The notes beneath the pieces were generated by a model. It saw only the letters and a list, made by a program, of their open reading frames with translations, was not told the origin of the DNA and searched no databases. Positions 1 to 6,221 of a DNA stretch of 8,546 nucleotides are shown here, in pieces (within the stretch, counting starts at the first letter, position 1; each line of letters begins with the position of its first letter). Made by a program: the position numbers and the translations under genes. The stretch comes from CAYJAD01 sp964371835 (GTDB taxonomy: Bacteria; Desulfobacterota; Desulfovibrionia; Desulfovibrionales; Desulfovibrionaceae). The stretch covers positions 1-8,546 of the forward strand of contig CAYJOP010000087.1 in assembly GCA_964371835.1 (NCBI GenBank), read 5' to 3'.

Positions 1-54
1 GAGCTAGTTTGGATAGTTGAGCTAGTTTGGATAGTTGAGCTAGTTTGGATAGTT
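1..54. repeat. Three perfect tandem copies of an 18-base repeat
   Basis: The unit GAGCTAGTTTGGATAGTT occurs three times without a mismatch (1-18, 19-36, 37-54). The array starts at base 1, so it probably extends to the left outside the window. The unit looks like two diverged 9-base halves that agree at 6 of 9 positions. In plus frame 1 it is open and would read a hexapeptide ELVWIV repeatedly, with the frame staying open until TAG at 172-174. The minus strand has a stop in one frame. I see no start codon or other sign of a gene, so I treat it as a non-coding minisatellite-like array. The tail of an incoming plus-strand gene is the alternative. Confidence 0.9.
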
Positions 55-65
55 GGTTTTATTTT

Positions 66-114
66 TTTGGGGGAAGAGGGGAAATTTTTGGAAAATTTAC
101 CATCTTCCCCCAAA
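66..114. repeat. G-rich/C-rich inverted repeat (12-bp stem, 25-base loop)
   Basis: Bases 66-77 (TTTGGGGGAAGA) are perfectly complementary to 103-114 (TCTTCCCCCAAA), leaving a 25-base A/T-rich loop. Further G-runs and C-runs flank it (GGGG at 78-81, CCCC at 115-118 and 124-127), so alternative pairings exist. Neither strand has a T-run directly after the stem: the plus strand continues into C-runs and the minus strand into A-runs. It is therefore not a classical intrinsic terminator. It looks like a dispersed intergenic repeat element, but that is inference. Confidence 0.6.
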
Positions 115-129
115 CCCCAATCTCCCCTT

Positions 130-185
130 AAAAACTTTCAACGCCCAAATATCCCATGGGATATTTGGGGTTAGTGTGTGAAAGT
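130..185 (-). terminator. Long palindromic intrinsic terminator for the minus-strand operon
   Basis: Bases 144-169 form a perfect 26-base palindrome centred between 156 and 157. An outer stem pairs 134-140 with 179-185 around small asymmetric internal loops. Read on the minus strand, the outer stem ends in TGAAAG and is followed at once by five T residues (130-134 on the complement). That is the layout of a rho-independent terminator. It lies about 130 bases past the stop codon of the amidotransferase gene, the last gene of the minus-strand series. On the plus strand T-run 192-197 starts six bases after the outer stem, so weak bidirectional activity is possible. Confidence 0.55.
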
Positions 186-313
186 GATTACTTTTTTCAT
201 CGCACGTTCTCTCGCCCCTTAATTGAGGGGCATGATGAGTCGCTGTACAATCGAGTAAAAACAGTATTTTTCCTTCTATTGATTGGGGCTTTGGCCTAAT
301 TAGGTGCAGCCTA
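186..313. other. Non-coding stretch after the amidotransferase gene
   Basis: No supportable gene lies here. A small hairpin (214-219 GCCCCT with 226-231 AGGGGC) has no T-run on either side. A 10-base palindrome CCTAATTAGG sits at 295-304. These are probably part of the 3' untranslated region of the minus-strand transcript before the terminator at 130-185. Confidence 0.5.
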
Positions 314-332
314 TTAGCTGATAGGGTTTTTT
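310..332 (+). terminator. Weak hairpin plus T-run overlapping the amidotransferase stop codon
   Basis: CCTAT at 310-314 pairs with ATAGG at 321-325 and is followed by G and six T residues (327-332) on the plus strand. The stem is only 5 bp. It could end stray plus-strand transcripts converging on the operon, but no plus-strand gene precedes it. Chance occurrence is quite possible in this AT-rich DNA. Confidence 0.2.
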
Positions 333-1426
333 AATACCCACTGTCCTAAATGGTCTTTTGTAAATAAATCTTTATTATACATTGTTTCGGCTATGTCATA
401 AAACTCTCGCAATGTATAGCCTAAAAGTTGGCAGAAATCATCAAGCGCTCGTTGGTCTATGAGGTGATCATGCTTCTTAACAAGCTCAATAGCCTCTTCA
501 CGAGTAAAAATGCCATAGCGAACATATCGCGATGCCATATCTGTTACGTTACCGTGCCCAAATTTGAGATATTTAAACCACGCGTGAGCCAAGTACCCTA
601 TAGAATCAATTTGATTCATATACTCAAAAGCATCTTCTCTATGCCATTCATGTTTTACTTCTTTAAATCCATATCTTTTAGCTGTAATAAAGTTTGAATA
701 ACTATTCCAACGCACAAAATATGAAAGATATATGGGCTCTAGTTGAAACTTTTTCAATTCTTCGTGCGGAAAAGTCGCCCAATGCAAATCTTCCTCACTT
801 ACACCATCACCAGCTAAATTTTCAAAGCTAGCTTCATCAGTGACACCATTAAAAATTTGATTTTTTGCTGACGGAGTTTCTACTTGTTGCATCCCACCAT
901 ATTCATAATCAACATTTTCACCATACACCACAAGCGGTATTTGGAAAGCCAGTGCCATTCTAATAGGATAGGTATAAATTAATCTATCTAGATACCAATT
1001 GGGTTTGCCATTTTTTTCAAGGCATTTTCGCATAAGTATCTTTTGTGCCCTGAGATTTGGCTTTAAGCTAACAATTTGGCAACCGAAAGACTCAGAAATA
1101 TTTCTAATATTATGCATACCAGCTTTGGTCATAGTAAAATTATCTTCTACTGTTACGAGTAATGGGTTCATACCCATATCTTCCTTCATAACTTTAACTT
1201 GAGTGTGTGAATCCTTTCCACCAGAAATAGCAATCAAACAATCAAATGAATGTTTACCATATTGTCCCCTATGTTTGTCACATAGCATGCGTAATTCTTC
1301 AAGACGCGCATTCCAATCAGTATTATTTTTTTTCTCATTATTTAGACATGCTTGACAAATGCCATCTTCATTAAATTGTAGACCAGGCCTTGTGTTTGGC
1401 ATAACACATTTTTTGCAGTATTTCAT
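314..1426 (-). CDS. N-acetyl sugar amidotransferase (PseA/WbpG family)
   Basis: Predicted cytoplasmic ATP-dependent enzyme that turns an N-acetyl group on a sugar into an acetamidino group, as PseA does on pseudaminic acid and WbpG on a mannuronic acid derivative. The 370-residue protein opens with a zinc-finger-like pair of cysteine motifs (C4-x2-C7 and C24-x2-C27). It then carries the PP-loop ATP pyrophosphatase motif SGGKDS at 68-73 and a GEN-x-DYEYGG segment near 169-178; length is normal for the family. I chose the ATG at 1426 over the one at 1438 because GGAG lies six bases upstream of 1426 and that Shine-Dalgarno sequence overlaps the upstream ATG. The homologous motif YCKKC also begins right after the chosen Met. 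It lies 70 bases after the pyruvyl transferase gene, probably co-transcribed. WbpG works with HisH/HisF-like partners that supply ammonia, and none is present here. The substrate is unproven; the nonulosonate made by the neighbouring neuABC genes is the natural candidate. Confidence 0.9.
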   Translation of the reverse strand: MKYCKKCVMPNTRPGLQFNEDGICQACLNNEKKNNTDWNARLEELRMLCDKHRGQYGKHSFDCLIAISGGKDSHTQVKVMKEDMGMNPLLVTVEDNFTMTKAGMHNIRNISESFGCQIVSLKPNLRAQKILMRKCLEKNGKPNWYLDRLIYTYPIRMALAFQIPLVVYGENVDYEYGGMQQVETPSAKNQIFNGVTDEASFENLAGDGVSEEDLHWATFPHEELKKFQLEPIYLSYFVRWNSYSNFITAKRYGFKEVKHEWHREDAFEYMNQIDSIGYLAHAWFKYLKFGHGNVTDMASRYVRYGIFTREEAIELVKKHDHLIDQRALDDFCQLLGYTLREFYDIAETMYNKDLFTKDHLGQWVLKNPIS

Positions 1427-1432
1427 AACAAT

Positions 1433-1436
1433 CTCC
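1433..1436 (-). promoter_or_regulatory. Ribosome binding site that decides the amidotransferase start
   Basis: GGAG on the minus strand, six bases before the ATG at 1426. It overlaps the alternative ATG at 1438, which has no Shine-Dalgarno sequence of its own, so the shorter start is favoured. Confidence 0.7.
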
Positions 1437-1496
1437 ATTTAAAATTAATTTAAGATTAAACCTATAAACAACAAAACTCCGCTGGAATTTAATTTT

Positions 1497-2663
1497 TCAT
1501 TTTAATGAAGTAAGCCACTTATTCATATATTGGTGAAATGAATCTATATCATGACATAATTTTAGCTTTATATCTTTATAAGATTTTATAACTGGTTCTG
1601 GATTATCTAAAGTTTCTTGTACTAAACTATCTAATTGTTCAATAAATCCAGTACGATTTATGGCTACAGTTCTTTGAAGTATACCAAGTTCTTCATATAA
1701 ATTGCTAATGGCAGCATAGTTTACAAGTCCAATAGTTGGTACACCAAGACCAATGGGACATACATTGGCATGAAACCTTGTGCCAATAACCAGTGCAGCC
1801 TTACTATATAAATCAAAAATGTAAGATTGGCTTTTTTCACCAGTTAAAAATGGGGCAATGCTCATACGAGTGCGACAAAGTCTATCAGATGCCCTTTCAA
1901 AAAACGATGATATAATATGCATATCTCTATGCATATGCGGAACAAATACGATGGACAAATTATCCCTAGAAACAAGTAACTTTTCTATATATTCAACGAA
2001 TTGGTCCATGAAGTCTGTAAAAGAAATATGACCGTCGCATGAAGATTCAAATCTTTTTTCAAGCATATCACCAGCAAGATTTACGACAATATGCTTTTGG
2101 GCAGGAAATAATTCTGGATGGAAATAATCCTCAACTTGCGTAAAAAAACCACCATCGGGGATCTTGTGTAAGCGTGATGCATATTGCTCACCTAGCAACT
2201 GCACGGCATTTTTTATGGAGCCATCATTACGGACGGAAACAAGAAATCTTTTTTCTTCCAAAGTGTAGTCTAGGAATTTTTTAAAATTCTCAATGGTATT
2301 GTCAGAATACCCCATATTGCTATCTAACCCTAAACCGTAAAAAACGGTAGGAACAGTGAGCTTTTTTAACAGTGGTACAGGAATATCAACGGTAGTGCCT
2401 GTGCGTGAATGTTCTACCCAAAGCTCAAAATAATTCCCTCCACCTATCATTAAAAGATCAAAAGTATTTGCTAAATCAACAAAATCTTCATCAAAGGATT
2501 TTTCATTCCATTTGCGATAAAATTGGCGTATTTCAAGTTCTGTGAAACAAAATTCTGTATTAGGAAAATTTATTGCTAGTCGACTTCGCACACCACAATG
2601 ATTAGCGTTGTCACCAATATTACCTGTAAAACTTGCTACATGAAGAATTCGTATTTTTTTCAT
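1497..2663 (-). CDS. Polysaccharide pyruvyl transferase family protein
   Basis: A 388-residue protein of the CsaB/WcaK-type pyruvyl transferase family. Characterised members transfer pyruvate from phosphoenolpyruvate onto a sugar as a ketal, giving a surface polysaccharide negative charge. Visible marks are the N-terminal GNIGDNAN loop (14-21), the glycine-rich IGGGNYFELW segment (73-82), GLGLD (110-114), VRNDGS (144-149), PDGGF (169-173), VPHMHRD (241-247) and the C-terminal GTRFHAN...GVPTIGL block (294-313). Together these form the two-lobed GT-B-like fold expected for the family. No signal peptide or membrane segment is seen, so it is probably cytoplasmic. AGGG sits four bases before the ATG at 2663. 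A separate extended -10 promoter and a leader of about 220 bases lie upstream, so it may be controlled apart from neuABC. The amidotransferase follows 70 bases downstream. Many family members in glycan clusters are uncharacterised, so the exact acceptor is unknown. Confidence 0.85.
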   Translation of the reverse strand: MKKIRILHVASFTGNIGDNANHCGVRSRLAINFPNTEFCFTELEIRQFYRKWNEKSFDEDFVDLANTFDLLMIGGGNYFELWVEHSRTGTTVDIPVPLLKKLTVPTVFYGLGLDSNMGYSDNTIENFKKFLDYTLEEKRFLVSVRNDGSIKNAVQLLGEQYASRLHKIPDGGFFTQVEDYFHPELFPAQKHIVVNLAGDMLEKRFESSCDGHISFTDFMDQFVEYIEKLLVSRDNLSIVFVPHMHRDMHIISSFFERASDRLCRTRMSIAPFLTGEKSQSYIFDLYSKAALVIGTRFHANVCPIGLGVPTIGLVNYAAISNLYEELGILQRTVAINRTGFIEQLDSLVQETLDNPEPVIKSYKDIKLKLCHDIDSFHQYMNKWLTSLK

Positions 2664-2726
2664 TTTTCCCTGCTACCTGTTTCTTCAATCAACCATGGCC
2701 CAATGGCAAAATAATATTGGATAGGC

Positions 2727-2776
2727 AACACTTTTGTGGACAGTTTGCATTGAAGTGATTCAATTGCACAAGTGTT
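2727..2776 (-). promoter_or_regulatory. Leader with two competing hairpins upstream of the pyruvyl transferase gene
   Basis: AACACTT at 2727-2733 pairs with AAGTGTT at 2770-2776, and the pairing extends inward after a 2-base bulge (2736-2738 with 2767-2769). Inside, 2746-2754 pairs with 2759-2768 around a GTGA loop with one bulged base. The two helices share 2767-2768, so they partly compete. The structure lies in the transcribed leader if the promoter at 2893-2901 is used, about 65 bases before the start codon. No T-run follows it on the minus strand, so it is not a plain terminator. A regulatory role is inference. Confidence 0.35.
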
Positions 2777-2892
2777 TTATATTCTAACATACATAGTCGT
2801 ACTTATTTATGAAAATATTTTTGTAATCTACAATATTTCATAATCAAAAGTAGATTTTCTAATTTTAGCTTTGCTGTTCAGGCAATTCTAGC

Positions 2893-2901
2893 ATTATATC
2901 A
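2893..2901 (-). promoter_or_regulatory. Extended -10 promoter candidate for pyruvyl transferase and amidotransferase genes
   Basis: On the minus strand the bases read TGATATAAT: a perfect TATAAT at 2893-2898 with the extended TGn at 2899-2901. No good -35 box is seen 16-18 bases upstream, which is typical of extended -10 promoters. Transcription would start near 2886, giving a leader of about 220 bases. Confidence 0.5.
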
Positions 2902-2952
2902 ACCCAAAATATGTTGCATTGAGGGTATTGTTGGGTAATAAAATATAAAAAA

Positions 2953-4092
2953 TTAAAAATCTACATCTACAAATACTTTTTGTATAGATGTTTCCCAAAT
3001 AGTTTGGGTTTTAAGTGACTCATAAAATCTTTCAGCACTGTTGCCAAATCCAAAATACATATTACTATTTTTTTTGTATTTATCATACATAGAAATAGTT
3101 TTTAAAATTTCTTCCTTGTCATGCTCAACATGATAAATACTATCCATTTGTGCTTTATTATATCTATTATGTTGCCTATTGCCAATATCTATGGACATTG
3201 TTCCATAAACACAAGACTCCCTAACTCCAGTGCTCGAATTGCCTATGATAAACTGTGCATTTTTTAATAATGTTAAGAAAAATTCAAAGCGGATAGATGG
3301 AATAAGCCTAAATTGTTTATTCCCTTCAAGCCTTTTGTATTCTTCTAAAATAAAATTATGGCCTTCATCATTATTAGGATATACAACTAAATAATTTTTT
3401 TTACTTTCTATTAATGCATCCACAAGAGTTTTGGAAAATTTGGGTGTATTTTTTAAGTCAGTAACTACAGAATGATATAGTAAAATAGAATATTCATTAA
3501 AATTAATTTCATAATGCTTTTTTGCATCTTCGAGACTAGGTAAATTTTCATTAAGCATAATATCAATATCTGGAGAGCCAATGACATGTATATTTTGTTC
3601 ATTCTCGCCCAGTTGCATAATACGCTTTTTAGCATCGTTATTGGCTACAAAGTGTAAATGTGAAAACTTACTAATACTATGCCTAATTGACTCATCAAGA
3701 GTTCCAGATGTTTCTCCACCCTCGATGTGGCTAATAATTATATTATTGCAAGCTCCAACAATAGCTCCTGCTAATGCGTCAAGCCTATCGCCGTGTACTA
3801 CTATCATGTCTGGAGTATTTTTCTGCACATATTTTGATAAGCTAAGAATAATATTTGCTAATGATCTATCCATAGACAAGTTTTCATCGTAATCATCATT
3901 CAAAAAAATCTGCCCAAGATTATCTTTTTGAATCTCCAAATATGTTTGCCCAAATTTTTCTATAAGGTGCATGCCAGTAACAAAAATATAAACATCAAAC
4001 TCCACTGACAAGTTCAAAATCCGCATAATAGATTTTATCTTTCCATAATCTGCTCTTGTACCTGTAATGAAAAGTATTTTTTTCTTAAGCAT
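2953..4092 (-). CDS. neuC: Hydrolysing UDP-GlcNAc 2-epimerase family enzyme (NeuC/LegG)
   Basis: A 379-residue cytoplasmic enzyme that removes the nucleotide and inverts C2 of an N-acetylated nucleotide sugar to release a free mannosamine-type sugar, the substrate of the next synthase. Motifs of the 2-epimerase GT-B fold are GTRADY (11-16), VVHGDR (98-103), HIEGGE (122-127), IRHSISKFSHLHF (136-148), IGSPDID (171-177), YPNNDEG (238-244), GNSSTGVRE (284-292) and IGNRQHNR (303-310). From memory of the families, HIEGGE, the YPNND segment and the C-terminal TSIQKVF tail resemble LegG of legionaminic acid synthesis more than E. coli NeuC, which has HIHGGE. This is a resemblance, not proof. The start codon lies inside the end of neuB (8-base overlap ATGCTTAA), which suggests translational coupling. 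Sampled GC content is about 23-30%, clearly lower than neuA and neuB. No hairpin terminator follows the stop codon. Confidence 0.9.
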   Translation of the reverse strand: MLKKKILFITGTRADYGKIKSIMRILNLSVEFDVYIFVTGMHLIEKFGQTYLEIQKDNLGQIFLNDDYDENLSMDRSLANIILSLSKYVQKNTPDMIVVHGDRLDALAGAIVGACNNIIISHIEGGETSGTLDESIRHSISKFSHLHFVANNDAKKRIMQLGENEQNIHVIGSPDIDIMLNENLPSLEDAKKHYEINFNEYSILLYHSVVTDLKNTPKFSKTLVDALIESKKNYLVVYPNNDEGHNFILEEYKRLEGNKQFRLIPSIRFEFFLTLLKNAQFIIGNSSTGVRESCVYGTMSIDIGNRQHNRYNKAQMDSIYHVEHDKEEILKTISMYDKYKKNSNMYFGFGNSAERFYESLKTQTIWETSIQKVFVDVDF

Positions 4093-5119
4093 GGAAATCG
4101 TCCCATTTCAACTGAGCATTTTTTCTTATAAAATGCCGTGCAGTTCGACCCAAAAGTTGTTCATAGTCCTTAGCAAGGATTTGGCCAGTTCCTGGGCGTT
4201 TTACCCAAATATTTTTGGTAGTTATGCTTTCGCCTTCTTTAATATCATCTATTGCAACAACGCTTGCATAGGCAAAATCAATAGTTGGTTGTTCATCTTT
4301 TAATATTTCTTTTGCACCGCCTAATGCAGCATGGATAGCATTTGAACCTTCTATAAGCTCACTAAGCTCTAACTGATCTATTGAAATAGGTACATCTGGC
4401 CCTGCCCAAGTTTTATCGCAAGTAAAGTGCTTTTCTAAAATTGATGCACCAAGGGCTACTGCCCCATAACAGGTGTAATTTCCAAGGGAGTGATCGGAAA
4501 GGCCAAGTATAGCATCAGGAAAAGCCGCTTTTAAATCTTGAAGAGCTCCTAGCCTTACTTTGCTATATGGAGTGGGATATAAGGATGTACAATGTAATAA
4601 GGCGTAGGGAGTGTTGTGTTCTCGAAAAATTTCAACAGCTGGAGTAATTGATGCGATGTCATTCATGCCAGTGCTAAGAATTATAGGCTTACCAAAGGCA
4701 GCAATATGACGAATTAGAGGATAATTATTACACTCTCCAGAACCAATTTTATAAGCGCAAAGATCCATAGACTCTAATTGATCAGCAGCGGCACGAGAAA
4801 ATGGGGTTGAAAGAAAAATCATACCTAAATCTTCAACTCGACGCATGATTTGTAATTCTTCTTCCTGGCTAAGTGCACATCGAGACATTATGTCCCAAAT
4901 ACTATCAGTCGCATTGCCAGGGATCACATCGTTAGGAATCATCTCATCTTCAATTACATGAGTTTGAATCTTCACACACTCACATCCAGCTTGTGCTGCG
5001 GCTTCTACCATTTGTAAAGCTTTTTCAATGCTACCTTCATGATTTATACCAATTTCAGCAATAACAAGAGGGGGGTGCATAGGGCCTATTTTTCTATTTT
5101 TAATTAATATTTCTGACAT
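4085..5119 (-). CDS. neuB: N-acetylneuraminate synthase family enzyme (NeuB/LegI)
   Basis: Condenses phosphoenolpyruvate with an N-acetylated mannosamine-type sugar to give a nine-carbon nonulosonic acid in the cytoplasm. The 344-residue protein has the standard two-part form: a TIM barrel (about 15-280) and a C-terminal SAF/antifreeze-like domain (about 285-341). Conserved elements are AEIGINHEG (21-29, E22), K50 in VKIQT, STPF (104-107), KIGSGE (124-129), STGM (149-152), HCTSLYPTPY (176-185), SDHS (208-211), EKHFT (229-233) and GPD (240-242). KRPGTG (307-312) in the SAF domain includes R308, matching the arginine that reaches into the partner active site in the meningococcal enzyme. All catalytic positions I can map are kept. 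It begins 11 bases after neuA with a weak purine-rich site (AGAAGAAA) and overlaps neuC by 8 bases, so it is an operon member. NeuB, LegI and PseI are hard to tell apart by motif, so the substrate is open. Confidence 0.93.
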   Translation of the reverse strand: MSEILIKNRKIGPMHPPLVIAEIGINHEGSIEKALQMVEAAAQAGCECVKIQTHVIEDEMIPNDVIPGNATDSIWDIMSRCALSQEEELQIMRRVEDLGMIFLSTPFSRAAADQLESMDLCAYKIGSGECNNYPLIRHIAAFGKPIILSTGMNDIASITPAVEIFREHNTPYALLHCTSLYPTPYSKVRLGALQDLKAAFPDAILGLSDHSLGNYTCYGAVALGASILEKHFTCDKTWAGPDVPISIDQLELSELIEGSNAIHAALGGAKEILKDEQPTIDFAYASVVAIDDIKEGESITTKNIWVKRPGTGQILAKDYEQLLGRTARHFIRKNAQLKWDDFHA

Positions 5120-5130
5120 AAGTATTTCTT

Positions 5131-5832
5131 CTATTTATTAAGATGCTGTTTAGATAATAAAAAATCGACCATGACCAGTTCGTATTCATAATCTACTTGT
5201 AATGATCTCTCTGGAGGCATTACATAGCCTTGTAAATGCTGAGGATAAAAAGAATTGTGCTTATTCAAAGATTCCACAGTATTAAAATACACAGCTCCAT
5301 TAATAAAATATGTGGGCTGTAAGCTCTGTTTTAGTGGATAAACTAAAGATTGCTCCACAATGGGAACGAGGCAGGATTTATCGTCTAAAAATCTTGTAAA
5401 ATAAGGGTGTTCAGTAGATTCATTGACAGACACTACAGCTTCGGCATGCGTATCCATGGCAACTTTAATAGTGCCATTAATATCTTCTACTGTGCGTAAG
5501 GGAGATGTAGGTTGTAACAAAACTACAGCATCAAAAAAACCATAGCCCAAGCTCGTAAGACTATCTAAGGCATGAAGCACACATTCAATGTGGGGAGTTG
5601 TATCACCAGCTAAAGAAGCAGGGCGCATGAATGGAACTTGAGCTCCAAACTTTACAGATATATTTGCAATTTCGGCATCATCAGTGGACACAACTACAGC
5701 GCTTAACAAGTCACTTTTGCAAGCTTCCTCAATGGTCCATGCTATTAAAGGCTTGCCTGCAACATCGCGTACATTTTTTCGGGGTATTCTTTTAGATCCT
5801 CCCCTAGCTGTTATCAAGCCTAATAATTTCAT
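5131..5832 (-). CDS. neuA: CMP-nonulosonate cytidylyltransferase (NeuA/LegF)
   Basis: Activates a nonulosonic acid with CTP to the CMP-sugar used by glycosyltransferases. From the ATG at 5832 the protein has 233 residues. It shows the nucleotide-binding ARGGSKRIPRKN (9-20), STDD (49-52), LLQPTSPLR (105-113), INGAVY (177-182) and the C-terminal VDYEYEL (213-219). A start at 5865 would add eleven residues (MRLSFSTSADN), but it has no Shine-Dalgarno sequence and falls outside the family's usual N-terminus, where beta-strand one starts at once with MKLLGLITARGG. Two oddities: the GSKRIPRKN loop is the form I associate with PseF, while LLQPTSPLR is NeuA/LegF-like. The metal-binding D-x-D near the C-terminus reads D214-Y-E216. 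It is the first gene of the neuABC operon, about 107 bases downstream of the predicted transcription start. Confidence 0.9.
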   Translation of the reverse strand: MKLLGLITARGGSKRIPRKNVRDVAGKPLIAWTIEEACKSDLLSAVVVSTDDAEIANISVKFGAQVPFMRPASLAGDTTPHIECVLHALDSLTSLGYGFFDAVVLLQPTSPLRTVEDINGTIKVAMDTHAEAVVSVNESTEHPYFTRFLDDKSCLVPIVEQSLVYPLKQSLQPTYFINGAVYFNTVESLNKHNSFYPQHLQGYVMPPERSLQVDYEYELVMVDFLLSKQHLNK

Positions 5833-6221
5833 ATTGTCCGCAGAGGTTGAGAAGCTAAGCCTCATATTAAAAAAATGTTTAAATTCGATAGTAAATGTAA
5901 TTTATCATCGAAATGCATAAGTAATAGTAATTAAAAAACAAGTTGCTTCTAACTTTATTTCCTAATAGTGTCAAGTTTTTTATACAATCCTCAATTTAAG
6001 CCGCATTAAACATAATGACACGAAGATTCACCTTCATTGTGAGGCTCATTGCATATAAGCATAAGCTTGCACCCGTAGGAATAACTATGCATTTCATGAT
6101 CATCTTACAGTATTATATTGTATTTATGATTCAAAAATAATTTGAAAAAATGCTAGTTCAAGCTAGGTAGGTAACCACAAATCACTTTTAAGGCTCGTGA
6201 GCGATAATTAGTATTTTTGTG
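5833..6221. other. Intergenic region between the large GT-like gene and neuA
   Basis: This 389-base AT-rich gap holds the neuA promoter (5946-5974) and a leader of about 107 bases. Near the upstream gene, GCTCGTG at 6193-6199 and CACGAGC at 6227-6233 form a 7-bp inverted repeat spanning its stop codon. No T-run follows, so termination there is doubtful. A perfect TATAAT on the minus strand at 6112-6117 has no convincing -35 partner. Short open frames in this gap are discussed among the rejected items. No convincing gene is seen. Confidence 0.6.
5946..5974 (-). promoter_or_regulatory. Sigma70-type promoter for neuABC
   Basis: On the minus strand a perfect -35 box TTGACA (5969-5974) is followed after 17 bases by TAGAAG (5946-5951), which matches TATAAT at four of six positions. 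The spacing is ideal and the site is the best in the gap. Transcription would start near 5939. Confidence 0.6.

Noticed and set aside
1..54. CRISPR array
   Set aside because: Units are directly abutting 18-base tandem repeats with no spacers.
1..174. Plus-strand frame through the 18-base repeats as the end of a coding gene
   Set aside because: It is open to TAG at 172, but the hydrophobic repeat and the run through a hairpin and palindrome do not look protein-like. There is no upstream sequence to judge.
2901..2936. Hairpin ACCCAA/TTGGGT as a terminator of neuC
   Set aside because: No T-run follows the stem on either strand, and it overlaps the predicted extended -10 promoter.
3581..3892. 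Plus-strand open frame opposite neuC
   Set aside because: It mirrors a clearly real gene on the other strand, with no start signal or recognisable product. The same holds for other plus-strand frames opposite the amidotransferase, neuB, neuA and the 654-residue gene.
5833..5865. Longer NeuA start at 5865
   Set aside because: No ribosome binding site, and the added residues precede the family's usual N-terminal beta strand.
6005..6108. Minus-strand open frame of 35 codons starting MIMKCIVIPTGA, just after a TATAAT
   Set aside because: No Shine-Dalgarno site at a workable distance, no -35 box, and composition no better than chance. Another frame over the same bases is equally open.
6010..6221. 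In-frame read-through of the 654-residue protein past its TAG (open runs of about 22, 15 and 30 codons)
   Set aside because: Run lengths are what AT-rich random DNA gives, and I recognise no domain. Only the frame +1 continuation just after the stop deserved mention.
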